Assembly (NCBI RefSeq): GCF_900102315.1
Contig: NZ_FNBL01000016.1
Location: forward strand, 40,290 to 104,289
DNA from: Celeribacter baekdonensis
GTDB lineage: Bacteria > Pseudomonadota > Alphaproteobacteria > Rhodobacterales > Rhodobacteraceae
Length of the DNA stretch: 64,000 nt
Direction of reading: 5' to 3'
Below, piece after piece: positions 25,401 to 33,279 of this stretch. A model generated the notes under the pieces. It worked only from the letters and a program-made list of their open reading frames with translations. It made no database searches and had not been told where the DNA came from. The position numbers were made by a program, and so were the translations under genes. Every line of letters begins with the position of its first letter. Positions within the stretch are counted from its first letter, which is position 1.

Positions 25401-25941
25401 AAGAATGCCCCCTACATGCATGTTTTATGCCAACAACAGGACAGTTAGACAAAGCGGAACGAGACGACATTTCGTTCATATTAACCACTAAGAAGTGGCT
25501 CTATGGATGCCCGCCAGCGCGGGTCTACCCCGTCTTGATAAGACGCGCGATGCTCGTGAATCACATCCGGACTCGTGCGCCTTAGCCGCGCGGACAGCAC
25601 AGAGAATAATCTGCAATTGTAACATATATTTAGCGTGACTGCATGTCGCGCATAATGTCCATTCCACAGTCGTCAAATTGAGCAACTGTGTTTGTATTGA
25701 ACATGCAGGAGCTGAGACGCGCGTTTTCTTAGTCATGACGAACTTACTAATCTGTCCAACATGAGTCGAATTCATATGGCAAGGAGGAGAACGCAAAGTT
25801 CGCTTCATCCATTAATTTATTGGAACGTATCACAAAATTCTTGGAGGGTGACCCGACCCTCTTGTTCACAGAGCGCTATATAGGCCTTTTATCATACCCC
25901 TGCGCGCTCATGCGCACATTTTATTTGTAAGCAGTATTTTT
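25401..25941. other. Gene-free junction between the catabolic and conjugation regions
   Basis: The base composition drops and no supported ORF is seen in 541 bp. A short GAGGGT/ACCCTC hairpin (25844-25861) is followed by CTTGTTC and could be a weak terminator. No tRNA, integrase core site or insertion-sequence end was recognised. The position, at the change from catabolic to transfer genes, makes it a plausible mosaic junction. Confidence 0.4.
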
Positions 25942-26142
25942 ATGGGTAAAAAGAAGATCGGAAGGCCCTTTCAGGAAGGCTATTTCCTCTCAAAGCAAGT
26001 CGAAACCCACGTCTTCACGGACTACCGTTGGAACGATGGCACCACCAGCCGTCTCTGGCATTTTGACCCTGACCAATATGACCCGTCGGCCATTTACATC
26101 CGCCCTTTTTCCCTCAGCGATCCTGATGAGAGCGATCAATAA
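25942..26142 (+). CDS. Small hypothetical protein, 66 aa
   Basis: The ORF reads MGKKKIGRPFQEGYFLSKQV and ends in FSLSDPDESDQ. It is hydrophilic, with a basic GRP-containing N-terminus and an acidic tail. No clear ribosome site precedes it. Its end overlaps the convergent TrbM-like gene by a few bases. The amino-acid composition looks protein-like, but I recognise no family, so this is only a possible gene. Confidence 0.35.
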   Translation: MGKKKIGRPFQEGYFLSKQVETHVFTDYRWNDGTTSRLWHFDPDQYDPSAIYIRPFSLSDPDESDQ

Positions 26143-26714
26143 GCAAACCACTCCGAGTGGCCCATGTTGCCCTCATAGTCGCCGTATTCGACCATGATGC
26201 TGCGAAGAGAGAATTCACCTGAGCGTCGCCTCGTGGGCAACTCGATCACTTGGCCACTTTGAGAGACGAAACTGTCAGGCCATGACCGGCTTTCTCGTCG
26301 CGCGCGCTGGAGATAGGTGCAGGTTCGGTTCTCCCGATCGCACGATTTCACGGACCAGTTCCACACACGCCCATCCTCATTGGTGTCATATGAGCTTCCA
26401 GTGAACCAGATCACATGGGTCCGGTTCAGCCATTCGTATTCCGGCAGGTTGGTGTCGAGCTCACCCTCCCCGCCGGGCCCGCCCAGCTCGACCGGCACAT
26501 GGGCAAAGGTGCAGACCCCGAAGGGCGGCAGGCTCGGCCAGGGCGTGATGCGGCGGATCATGGTGCGATAGGCCCGTGCGCAGACCGCGCTTGGCGGGAA
26601 ACCACCCGCCATGCAAAGCATGATGGCGCAGTCGATATCATAGGCCCGCGCCTTCTCAGGGGTGCCGAACGCCGCCATCACACCCATCACCGCAGCCATC
26701 GCCTGTCGCTTCAT
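26136..26714 (-). CDS. TrbM/KikA-like exported conjugation-associated protein
   Basis: This 192-aa protein has a short signal-like N-terminus (MKRQAMAAVMGVMAAFGTPE). It is followed by YDIDCAIMLCMAGGFPPSAV and a region in which C, WPSLPPFGVC and similar phrases place cysteines. This Cys-rich DCxxxLCMAGGFP start resembles the TrbM/KikA group of periplasmic conjugation proteins. The remainder is rich in Trp, Arg and Glu. The ATG at 26714 follows GGTGAG; a GTG at 26723 is an alternative. It is divergent from the secretion operon and shares its palindrome-rich upstream region. The family link is tentative. Confidence 0.55.
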   Translation of the reverse strand: MKRQAMAAVMGVMAAFGTPEKARAYDIDCAIMLCMAGGFPPSAVCARAYRTMIRRITPWPSLPPFGVCTFAHVPVELGGPGGEGELDTNLPEYEWLNRTHVIWFTGSSYDTNEDGRVWNWSVKSCDRENRTCTYLQRARRESRSWPDSFVSQSGQVIELPTRRRSGEFSLRSIMVEYGDYEGNMGHSEWFAY

Positions 26715-26732
26715 GTCGCTCACCAGCCTTGT

Positions 26733-26765
26733 TTCGCGCGAAAGTTGCGCGAACTATCGCGCAAT
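26733..26765. promoter_or_regulatory. Tandem palindromes in the divergent promoter of the secretion operon
   Basis: TTTCGCGCGAAA (26733-26744) is a perfect 12-bp palindrome. Directly next to it TTGCGCG/CGCGCAA (26746-26752 and 26759-26765) forms a perfect 7-bp inverted repeat around AACTAT. The repeated GCGCGAA units between divergently transcribed transfer genes look like a repressor operator controlling both sides. The regulator is not identified in this window. Confidence 0.55.
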
Positions 26766-26858
26766 TTGTATTTATCTGCAATATGTCGTATTGACTCCAT
26801 ATGACTTTATGGCCTTAGTGTCGTGAAGTAGAAGGGCTCTCATGGGGAGAGTCCGAAC

Positions 26859-27173
26859 ATGCCGATAGCGCGCAACCAAATTTTGATCACCATCGATGGT
26901 GTAAAAGACCTTTTTGAGAAGGGCGTTGCATTCCGCTGCCGGTATGAACTCGTGGGGTTCACGGACGATGGCAAGCCGCGCTACCAGTGCATCTACCTGC
27001 GGATCGGCGAGCCGGAAGCCATTCTCGTCTCCACGAGAATTACCCCGCACGGGCCCGAGCCGCGGTATTTCAACATCTGGCCGGGGCTCTTTAAACATCA
27101 TCTCGAGTTCGGTGACGGGCGCAATCTGTGCTTTGGCCCTGACTACAGCATCACCCTCGAGGAGTGCGGCTGA
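26859..27173 (+). CDS. Conserved-looking hypothetical protein at the head of the secretion operon
   Basis: This 104-aa protein starts MPIARNQILITIDGVKDLFE. It contains GRNLCFGPDYSITLEECG at the C-terminus and a central GFTDDGKPRYQCIYLRIGEP strand pattern suggesting a small beta-rich cytoplasmic fold. GGGGAGAG precedes the ATG at good spacing, and codon use matches the neighbouring vir genes. There is no signal peptide or membrane segment. It is the first gene of the plus-strand operon. I do not recognise the family. Confidence 0.7.
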   Translation: MPIARNQILITIDGVKDLFEKGVAFRCRYELVGFTDDGKPRYQCIYLRIGEPEAILVSTRITPHGPEPRYFNIWPGLFKHHLEFGDGRNLCFGPDYSITLEECG

Positions 27174-27810
27174 CGTCATCGCTTTTGCGCGCGATGGCAC
27201 TGTTCGGACGTCAGGTTGGACCTTCCACGGCGAAAAACCCGCCTGGGCAGGGCTGAACGACGGCGCTGAACCCGTGGTTTCATTTCCACCTCAGGAGGCT
27301 ACACCGACTTCGGGGCGCACAGAGATCCTCAATTTGATCCTGGCCACCGCAGATCGCCACGAGGGCAATCGCGCCCTGCGGCAGGTTGGTCTGGGCCCGG
27401 ATGATTGGCAGGTCCTGTTCCGCGCACTGGTCGAAGCTGAAAGCAGCTACAACCCGACCGCCGTAAGCCCCAAGGGCGCCTATGGTCTCGGCCAACTGAT
27501 GCCGGATACCGCCCGTGCTCTCAGCGTCGATCCGCGCGATCCCTCCCAGAACCTCGACGGCGCGGCGCGCTATCTCCTCGCTCAACTCGCCACGTTCAAG
27601 GACATCGACCTTGCGCTCGCGGCCTACAATGCCGGTCCTCACCGCGTGATCCAATACGCGGGCGTCCCACCCTTCTCCGAGACGCGTGCCTACATTGCGC
27701 GCATTCACCGGATACAGTCTCGGCTGGCGGGGACGCCTACGAACAAGCCAAGCTTCCGCCTCGCGACCAGCCTGCCAGAGCGCGCACCGGTCCTCATTGA
27801 TTTTCAGTAA
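27112..27810 (+). CDS. Lytic transglycosylase (VirB1-like), start uncertain
   Basis: About 232 aa from a GTG at 27112. This start would give a signal-like segment (TGAICALALTTASPSRSAA) ending in an AxA-type site, but it overlaps the previous gene by 62 nt. The catalytic goose-type/SLT domain (about residues 95-200) has the catalytic glutamate in ALVEAESSYNPTAVSPKGAY and the GLGQLMPDTARAL and ALAAYNAGPHRVIQYAGVPP motifs. It would cleave peptidoglycan locally so that the secretion channel can assemble. No in-frame ATG lies near the domain except at 26914, deep inside the preceding gene, so a non-ATG start is likely. Confidence 0.8.
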   Translation: MTGAICALALTTASPSRSAADVIAFARDGTVRTSGWTFHGEKPAWAGLNDGAEPVVSFPPQEATPTSGRTEILNLILATADRHEGNRALRQVGLGPDDWQVLFRALVEAESSYNPTAVSPKGAYGLGQLMPDTARALSVDPRDPSQNLDGAARYLLAQLATFKDIDLALAAYNAGPHRVIQYAGVPPFSETRAYIARIHRIQSRLAGTPTNKPSFRLATSLPERAPVLIDFQ

Positions 27811-27825
27811 TTAAAGGAACTTCGC

Positions 27826-28107
27826 ATGCTTCGACATCGCCTCAGCCGCCTTTTGCCCACCGCTACAACCTTGACGATTCTCTCGGCACCCGCTTTCGCG
27901 CAAGACTTGTCGCCGATCCAGACCATGCTGGAAACCGTCGAGGCCGCTCTCACCGGTCCGATCGGGATCGCGGTCGCGACGCTCGCGGTCATTGGCACCG
28001 GCTTCATGTGTATGATGGGAAGGCTCAACTGGGGCTGGTTCGCCTCGGTCATCATCGGGATCGTGCTGATCTTCTCGGCCGGCACCATTGTCGACGGCTT
28101 CTCCTGA
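27826..28107 (+). CDS. virB2: VirB2-like pilin subunit
   Basis: This 93-aa prepilin has a long signal sequence ending AFA-QD (about residue 25). Two hydrophobic helices follow (PIGIAVATLAVIGTGFMCMM and WGWFASVIIGIVLIFSAGTI) joined by GRLNW, the two-helix hairpin of TrbC/VirB2 pilins. AAAGGA precedes the ATG. It is followed at close spacing by virB3 and virB4, the standard order. Confidence 0.9.
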   Translation: MLRHRLSRLLPTATTLTILSAPAFAQDLSPIQTMLETVEAALTGPIGIAVATLAVIGTGFMCMMGRLNWGWFASVIIGIVLIFSAGTIVDGFS

Positions 28108-28122
28108 GGTTGGAGAATAGAG

Positions 28123-28401
28123 TTGGCAGAACGATCCCCCCTATTTCTGGGCCTCGCCCGACCGCCCAAGTATCTGGGCCTCCCTGTCGGATACCTCGTG
28201 GTGCTGGCGACCGGGGTCGTTCTGCCGTTCATCTGGACCAAGTCCATGGCCTTCTTCCTGATCGGCCTCGTCGCCTATCCGATCCTCTGGTTCGTCGCCG
28301 ACCGCGAGCCGCATTTCTTCGAGGTGCTGCGCGTCTCCTATGGATCGGTGCGCCCGACGAAGAACCGGGCCCTGCATGGAGGCGACAGCTTTGGCGCTTG
28401 A
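28123..28401 (+). CDS. virB3: VirB3-like inner-membrane protein
   Basis: This 92-aa protein starts at a TTG preceded by GGAGAA. It has the typical VirB3 layout: a short N-terminal segment (SPLFLGLARPPKYLGLP), two adjacent membrane helices and a conserved DREPHFFEVLR tail. It works with VirB4 at the inner membrane during pilus assembly. Its last 26 nt overlap the start of virB4. Confidence 0.9.
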   Translation: MAERSPLFLGLARPPKYLGLPVGYLVVLATGVVLPFIWTKSMAFFLIGLVAYPILWFVADREPHFFEVLRVSYGSVRPTKNRALHGGDSFGA

Positions 28402-30769
28402 TGCAGGCACACTTTCCACTCACGGAACGGCACTCCTTCAGGCTGGCGGCGGGGAGTTCGCGCGGGAGAGCTATCTCGCCGAACACCTGCCGTATTTTGC
28501 TCTCGCCGATGACGATGTCATGGTCCTGCGCGAGGGCGATCTGATGGCGACCCTGCGCCTCGACGGGCTTAACCCGATGACCACTGAGGACGCCCGGCTC
28601 GATGCGCTCAAACGCGCGGTCGCAGCCATCGTCGCCCAGACCGGTAATGCCTTTGGTTTCTACATCCACCGGATCTCAGTCCCGCAGGATCTCGGGATGC
28701 GCCCTATCGAGGGAGACAGCTTCGCCGCCGCGATCGACACGCGCTGGCAGGCCCATGTCAAAGACCTGCGCCCCGCCAAACGCCAACTTTATCTCAGCGT
28801 GATTCGGCGGCCTGACATCTCGGCCCGTATTCCGCTCCTGCGCGCGCTGGCCCGCAGGGCCTGGGTCAAGGACCGCGCGACACGCCTGCAGGAGCTGAAC
28901 GAGGTCATGGGCTTTTTCGAGGTGGCGCTTGCGTCGGCCAACCCAGTCAGACTCACGAAGTCCGGTGGTGAATGGCTGGGCTATCTCAATACCCTGAACG
29001 CGGGCAGCTTCTCCCCCATCGCCTTCGGGCATAGCGCCCTGCCCCTCTCGCATACCTTGAGCAATTGCCGCGCGACCTTTGATGGCGAAGTTGTCACCCT
29101 GACCGATGCCGTGACCGGTCGGGTCAAATACGGCGCTCTCTTTTCGATGAAGTCCTACCCCGCACTCACCGACGTCACACTCCTCGACGCGCTCGACCTG
29201 CCGCTGGATATCGTGCTGACGAACTCCTTCAGTCCGATCCCGAACAACATCATGGCCGAACGCATCCAGCGCATCATCCGTCAGATGCATGCCTCCGACG
29301 ATGCCGCCGTCTCTCTGCGCGAACAACTGGGCCAGGCCGCCGATGACCAGGAAGCGGGCCGCATCGCCTTTGGCGATCATCACCTCTCCATCGCCGTCTA
29401 CGCCCCGGACCGCGACACGCTCGAACGCGCCGCCGCCCAGATCAAACGCGTTGGCCAAGAGATCATGTCGGTGATCGTGCGCGAGAACATGGCGCTTAAA
29501 GCCACCTACTTCGCACAATCTCCCGGCAACTTCGGCTACCGCGCCCGCAAGACGCCGATTTCCTCGATCAACTTCGCGGATTTCGCGGCACTTCACGGCA
29601 GCGTCGAAGGGCGCGGGCCGGATCAGTCGCCTTGGGGTCAGACCATTTCGGCCCTGCCCACGGTCGGCACCTCGGGCTATCGGTTCAATTTCCACGAGGC
29701 GGGCGGCCCCGGCAAGGAACCAACGGTCGGCCATACGCTTGTGCTCGGTCGCACCGGCACGGGCAAGACGCTGACCACCGCTTTCCTCGCAGCCCAAGCG
29801 CAGCGGGTCGGCGCGCGGCTCTTTTTCTTCGACAAGGATCGCGGCCTCGAAATGGCGGTTCGCGCCTTGGGCGGGCGCTACAACGAGATCCGCGCGGGCG
29901 TACCGACAGGGCTGAATCCGCTCGCCACCGAGACAGACGAGCGCGGCCGTGCCTGGCTTTCGGACTGGCTGGCGACACTCCTCACGCGCAATGGCACACT
30001 CACCGGCGAGCAATCCCGCCATATCCAGAGTGCGGTCGGCCAGAACGCCGATGCGGGCGCGGCGCTGCAGCGCTTTGTCAGTTTCGAGACGCTGTTTCAG
30101 TCGCTCGATGATGATGGCGAGCTGCAGTCCCGCGTCGCCGAATGGGCGCCGGGTGGACGTTACGGATGGGTTTTCGACGAGTCCGAGCGCGGCGCGGGCC
30201 TCAAGCTCACAGGCGACATCGTCGGGTTTGACATGACCGAGATCCTCGACATGACCACCGAGCGGATGGCGGTGCTCTCCTACATTTTCCGCCAGATCGA
30301 ACGCGTGGTCGAAGACCGCCGCCCCACCATCATCGTGCTCGACGAGGCCTGGAAGCTCTTGGACGATCCCTACTTCGGGGCGCGGCTGGAAAACTGGCTG
30401 GTGACGCTGCGCAAGATGAACTGCGTCGTGATCATGATGACGCAATATCCGAGCCAGCTGCGGAACAGCCGCGTCGGCAAGACCATCGTCGAAACAGTCC
30501 CGACCCAGATCCTCTTCCCGAACGATCGCGCCACCGTCTCCGATTACGATTTTCTCCGCGTGAACGCCAAGGAGGCTGCCCTTCTCGTGCAGCCGACCAT
30601 CGGCCAGCGCATCGCGCTTATCCGCTCGGCGGGCGACAGTGTCTTCGTCGATGCCGACCTCTCTGCACTTGGCGACCTCCTTCCCATCCTTGGCGGCGGT
30701 GCCACCGGCGAAGCCCGCGTGCCCGCCGATTGGCGCGCCAATCCCGATTTTTGGAGACATGTGATATGA
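28376..30769 (+). CDS. virB4: VirB4-like ATPase of the type IV secretion system
   Basis: This 797-aa ATPase has an N-terminal domain (residues 1-400) and a C-terminal RecA-like domain. Walker A is GRTGTGKT (about residues 457-464) and Walker B IIVLDEAWKLLD. It powers pilin extraction and substrate transfer at the cytoplasmic base. I chose the ATG at 28376, just after GCATGG in the virB3 overlap; the longer frame from 28340 adds residues unlike the family. The stop overlaps the lipoprotein gene start as ATGA. Confidence 0.95.
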   Translation: MEATALALDAGTLSTHGTALLQAGGGEFARESYLAEHLPYFALADDDVMVLREGDLMATLRLDGLNPMTTEDARLDALKRAVAAIVAQTGNAFGFYIHRISVPQDLGMRPIEGDSFAAAIDTRWQAHVKDLRPAKRQLYLSVIRRPDISARIPLLRALARRAWVKDRATRLQELNEVMGFFEVALASANPVRLTKSGGEWLGYLNTLNAGSFSPIAFGHSALPLSHTLSNCRATFDGEVVTLTDAVTGRVKYGALFSMKSYPALTDVTLLDALDLPLDIVLTNSFSPIPNNIMAERIQRIIRQMHASDDAAVSLREQLGQAADDQEAGRIAFGDHHLSIAVYAPDRDTLERAAAQIKRVGQEIMSVIVRENMALKATYFAQSPGNFGYRARKTPISSINFADFAALHGSVEGRGPDQSPWGQTISALPTVGTSGYRFNFHEAGGPGKEPTVGHTLVLGRTGTGKTLTTAFLAAQAQRVGARLFFFDKDRGLEMAVRALGGRYNEIRAGVPTGLNPLATETDERGRAWLSDWLATLLTRNGTLTGEQSRHIQSAVGQNADAGAALQRFVSFETLFQSLDDDGELQSRVAEWAPGGRYGWVFDESERGAGLKLTGDIVGFDMTEILDMTTERMAVLSYIFRQIERVVEDRRPTIIVLDEAWKLLDDPYFGARLENWLVTLRKMNCVVIMMTQYPSQLRNSRVGKTIVETVPTQILFPNDRATVSDYDFLRVNAKEAALLVQPTIGQRIALIRSAGDSVFVDADLSALGDLLPILGGGATGEARVPADWRANPDFWRHVI

Positions 30770-30975
30770 GTTCGAAACCTCTCCTCGCGCTTTGCGCCGC
30801 CGCGAGCCTGCTGTCGGCTTGCGAGACATACACCGAGAAAACCTCGCCCTGCTTCGGACGCAATGGTGAGCCGCAAGTAACGCGATCCGCGTTTTCGGTC
30901 TCGACCATGGGCGCACCGGCTCACGCAACGGCCAAGCCGGACTGCACCTTCGAGTCCCTGCCCCGTCCGGAATGA
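30766..30975 (+). CDS. Small T4SS lipoprotein (VirB7-like position)
   Basis: This 69-aa protein has a lipoprotein signal peptide ending in the lipobox LLSAC (cysteine near residue 20), followed by a short hydrophilic domain with two further cysteines (SPCFGRNG and KPDCTFES). It is coupled at both ends by ATGA overlaps, to virB4 and to the next transglycosylase. A small lipoprotein within a virB operon suggests a VirB7-type outer-membrane-core partner. The sequence is too short to be certain of homology. Confidence 0.75.
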   Translation: MSSKPLLALCAAASLLSACETYTEKTSPCFGRNGEPQVTRSAFSVSTMGAPAHATAKPDCTFESLPRPE

Positions 30976-32084
30976 GCCGCGTCGCGATCATATCCGCCGG
31001 GCTCAGCCTTGGCCTCAGCGCCCTGCCCGCGCATGCCCAGAGCGTACCGACGCAGGATAATTCCGCGATCGGGCGCGCCATTGCACGGGTGACAGCTCTC
31101 GCCGAAGATCTGGGCGTCCAGCAGGACAAGGACCACACCGAGTCCACGCTGGCCGATGTGCAGGCCGACCAGCTGCGCGTCCTCGAGAAGATGACCGCAG
31201 CCATCACCGGGCCCGGCTTCGATATCCGCGCGCTCGATGGCAACGCGGATTTCGGAGTGGCAGCGGTCTATCCCAATACCGATCCCAGCCCGATGAACAG
31301 CCGCTTTTTCGGCGAAGGCCGCGAGACGGTCGAGATGATGATCGTCGAGGTCGCGGGTGAGTTCGCTGGCACACCCGGTGTGGCCCGCGCGGGTCTTTCT
31401 GCCACCCAGTGGCGCTGCCTCTTCCAGGCCCTGATCAAGCAGGAGAGCCGCTTCAACGTCTCTGCCGAAAGCCCGGTCGGCGCCTATGGCTTGACCCAGC
31501 TCATGCCCGGCACCGCCTCCGATCTTGGAGTCGACCGCTATGACGTAAAAGACAACCTCCGCGGCGGCGCGCGCTATATCACGACCCAACTCAATCGCTT
31601 CGGCAACATCCCCCATGCGCTCGCGGCCTATAACGCGGGGCCGGGCCGGGTCATCGAATACGGCGGGGTGCCACCCTTTGCCGAGACCCAAGGCTACGTG
31701 CGCAACATCTCGAAATTCTACAACGAATACCTCGCCGTGGTTGGTGGCGCCGACGCGCTCGGCACGCTCTCGCCCTCGGACTTTGCGCTCGCCGAATATG
31801 CCAGCATCTCCGAGGCGGGCGTCTATTACGCCGCCGACAGCTCGGCCACCACCGAACAGGTGATCAACCGCTTGCGTGCCATCATCCTGCAGATCGACGC
31901 GCAACCCAATGCCAAAGCGGCCTGGGAGCTCAACACCTATGCCAAAGCCGAGATCGGTCGCATCCTCAACCTTCGCGTCCGGCTGATGGCGGCAAACCAG
32001 CAGCGCGAGGCGGCTTACGCGCAGCACCTCGTCGCCGACCGGCTGGCCGAGCGCGACTTCATGCAGATGGGAGTTCCCGAATGA
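30972..32084 (+). CDS. Second lytic transglycosylase with helical C-terminal region
   Basis: This 370-aa exported protein has a signal peptide ending AHA-QS near residue 21 and an N-terminal helical region. A goose-type/SLT domain follows at about residues 150-245, with the catalytic glutamate in ALIKQESRFNVSAESPVGAY, then GLTQLMPGTASDLGV and ALAAYNAGPGRVIEYGGVPP. A C-terminal helical segment of about 110 residues has no equivalent in the first transglycosylase at 27112. It is coupled by ATGA to both neighbours. It may be VirB1-like, with the extra helices giving a structural role next to virB5. Confidence 0.88.
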   Translation: MSRVAIISAGLSLGLSALPAHAQSVPTQDNSAIGRAIARVTALAEDLGVQQDKDHTESTLADVQADQLRVLEKMTAAITGPGFDIRALDGNADFGVAAVYPNTDPSPMNSRFFGEGRETVEMMIVEVAGEFAGTPGVARAGLSATQWRCLFQALIKQESRFNVSAESPVGAYGLTQLMPGTASDLGVDRYDVKDNLRGGARYITTQLNRFGNIPHALAAYNAGPGRVIEYGGVPPFAETQGYVRNISKFYNEYLAVVGGADALGTLSPSDFALAEYASISEAGVYYAADSSATTEQVINRLRAIILQIDAQPNAKAAWELNTYAKAEIGRILNLRVRLMAANQQREAAYAQHLVADRLAERDFMQMGVPE

Positions 32085-32848
32085 GACATTTTCTCCTGAC
32101 CGTGGCCGCAGTCACCACACTCGGGTTTGCCTCGCCCGCAGCGGCGCAGGGCGTGCCGACCTTTGATGGATCACAGCTTGGTCAGCTCGTGGCACAGCTC
32201 GAGCACATGGCCGAGGACCTGAACGTCCAGATGCAGCAGCTCGCCACCATGCGGCTGGAACTAGAAACCCAGTTGTCGCAACTGACGAACCTCGAGGCGC
32301 AATTGACTTCACTGATTGAGGGCAGCGGGCTCGGAGAACTCTTCGCCACTGTCGAAGAATTCCGCGCGCTGCGTGGCAAGCTGGTGGCCCCCCTCAATAC
32401 CGCGCAGTCACTGGCCAGCGGCGATTTCCTGAGCGGGTTCAATCCAGGCGCAGAACTCTCGGCCTCGGTCGAACGGGTTCTGTCGGGCAGCGGCTTCACC
32501 TCGGGACGACTGAGCACGCTCTCGGGCTCCGATCAGCCTGCCGACAACCGCATCGCCACCTCGGCCGGGGCAAGCGCCATGCTCTCCGTCGCAGCCGAGG
32601 CGAGCCACGAAGAGGCAGGGCAAAGCCTCGAACGGCTCGAGACCATGGTCGGGCTCATCGACGATCAGGACGGGCTGAAGGCCGCCGTCGATCTCAACAC
32701 CCGCGTCACCGCCGAGCTCGGCATCATTCTAACCCAGATCTGGCGCCTCGAAGCAGCCCAAGGCGTCAGTGCCGGCCAGCTTGGCGTCGTCGATGCCGCG
32801 ACCCTCGCGGACGAGCGCAAATTCCGCTCAATGGCGGTGGATCCATGA
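32081..32848 (+). CDS. virB5: VirB5-like minor pilus protein
   Basis: This 255-aa exported protein has a signal peptide ending AAA-QG at about residue 23. It is almost entirely helical, with heptad-rich stretches such as QLVAQLEHMAEDLNVQMQQL and METQLSQL-type repeats, then a low-complexity serine/glycine linker and a final helix. This matches the P-type VirB5 family, found at the pilus tip. It is coupled to its neighbours by ATGA. Confidence 0.75.
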   Translation: MRHFLLTVAAVTTLGFASPAAAQGVPTFDGSQLGQLVAQLEHMAEDLNVQMQQLATMRLELETQLSQLTNLEAQLTSLIEGSGLGELFATVEEFRALRGKLVAPLNTAQSLASGDFLSGFNPGAELSASVERVLSGSGFTSGRLSTLSGSDQPADNRIATSAGASAMLSVAAEASHEEAGQSLERLETMVGLIDDQDGLKAAVDLNTRVTAELGIILTQIWRLEAAQGVSAGQLGVVDAATLADERKFRSMAVDP

Positions 32849-33279
32849 GGACCTCCAAGCTTACCCCGAGCCGCTTCACCCTGAAGGAAGCCGGACTTCT
32901 GAGCCTTTCGCTTGCCCTGCCGCTCGGCCTCCTTGTCTTGCCTGACGCGGCATCAGGTCAGGATCGGCCCTTCACCTCGATGGAGATCGCACGGGATGAA
33001 GAGGATGCGTGCCGCGTCCCCAAACCCCCGGTGGATCTCGCCGAGACCGCTTACCTGCGGAACGGCTACCGCGCGATCCTGCGCATCCTTGTTGCTGAAG
33101 AAGCCCTCGCCTCGGAAACCTGCACCTGCCTGCTGGGCGACTTCACCTGGGATCAGGCGCTCACCGCCCTGCCCCGGTTCCAGACCTCGGACAACCCACG
33201 CCTGCCATTCAAGGTGCTCGATCTCTACGCGCAGGCCGACGCGCTCGAGGCGCAAGTTGTGGAGGCCTGTGCGGAGTAG
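32845..33279 (+). CDS. Exported hypothetical protein of the secretion operon
   Basis: This 144-aa protein has a long N-terminal signal/anchor (LKEAGLLSLSLALPLGLLVL, cleavage probably near residue 38). The mature domain has conserved-looking cysteines in DEEDACRVPKPP, ASETCTCLLGDFTWDQAL and VVEACAE. The paired CTC and flanking cysteines suggest disulfide bonds in the periplasm. It starts 4 nt inside virB5 and stops directly before the virB6 ATG. I cannot name its family. Confidence 0.75.
   Translation: MRTSKLTPSRFTLKEAGLLSLSLALPLGLLVLPDAASGQDRPFTSMEIARDEEDACRVPKPPVDLAETAYLRNGYRAILRILVAEEALASETCTCLLGDFTWDQALTALPRFQTSDNPRLPFKVLDLYAQADALEAQVVEACAE

Noticed and set aside
28676..31243. 855-aa open frame on the minus strand opposite virB4
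   Set aside because: It is fully antisense to virB4 and neighbours, has Arg/Gly-rich composition, no ribosome site and no family motif. Long antisense frames are common in high-GC DNA.
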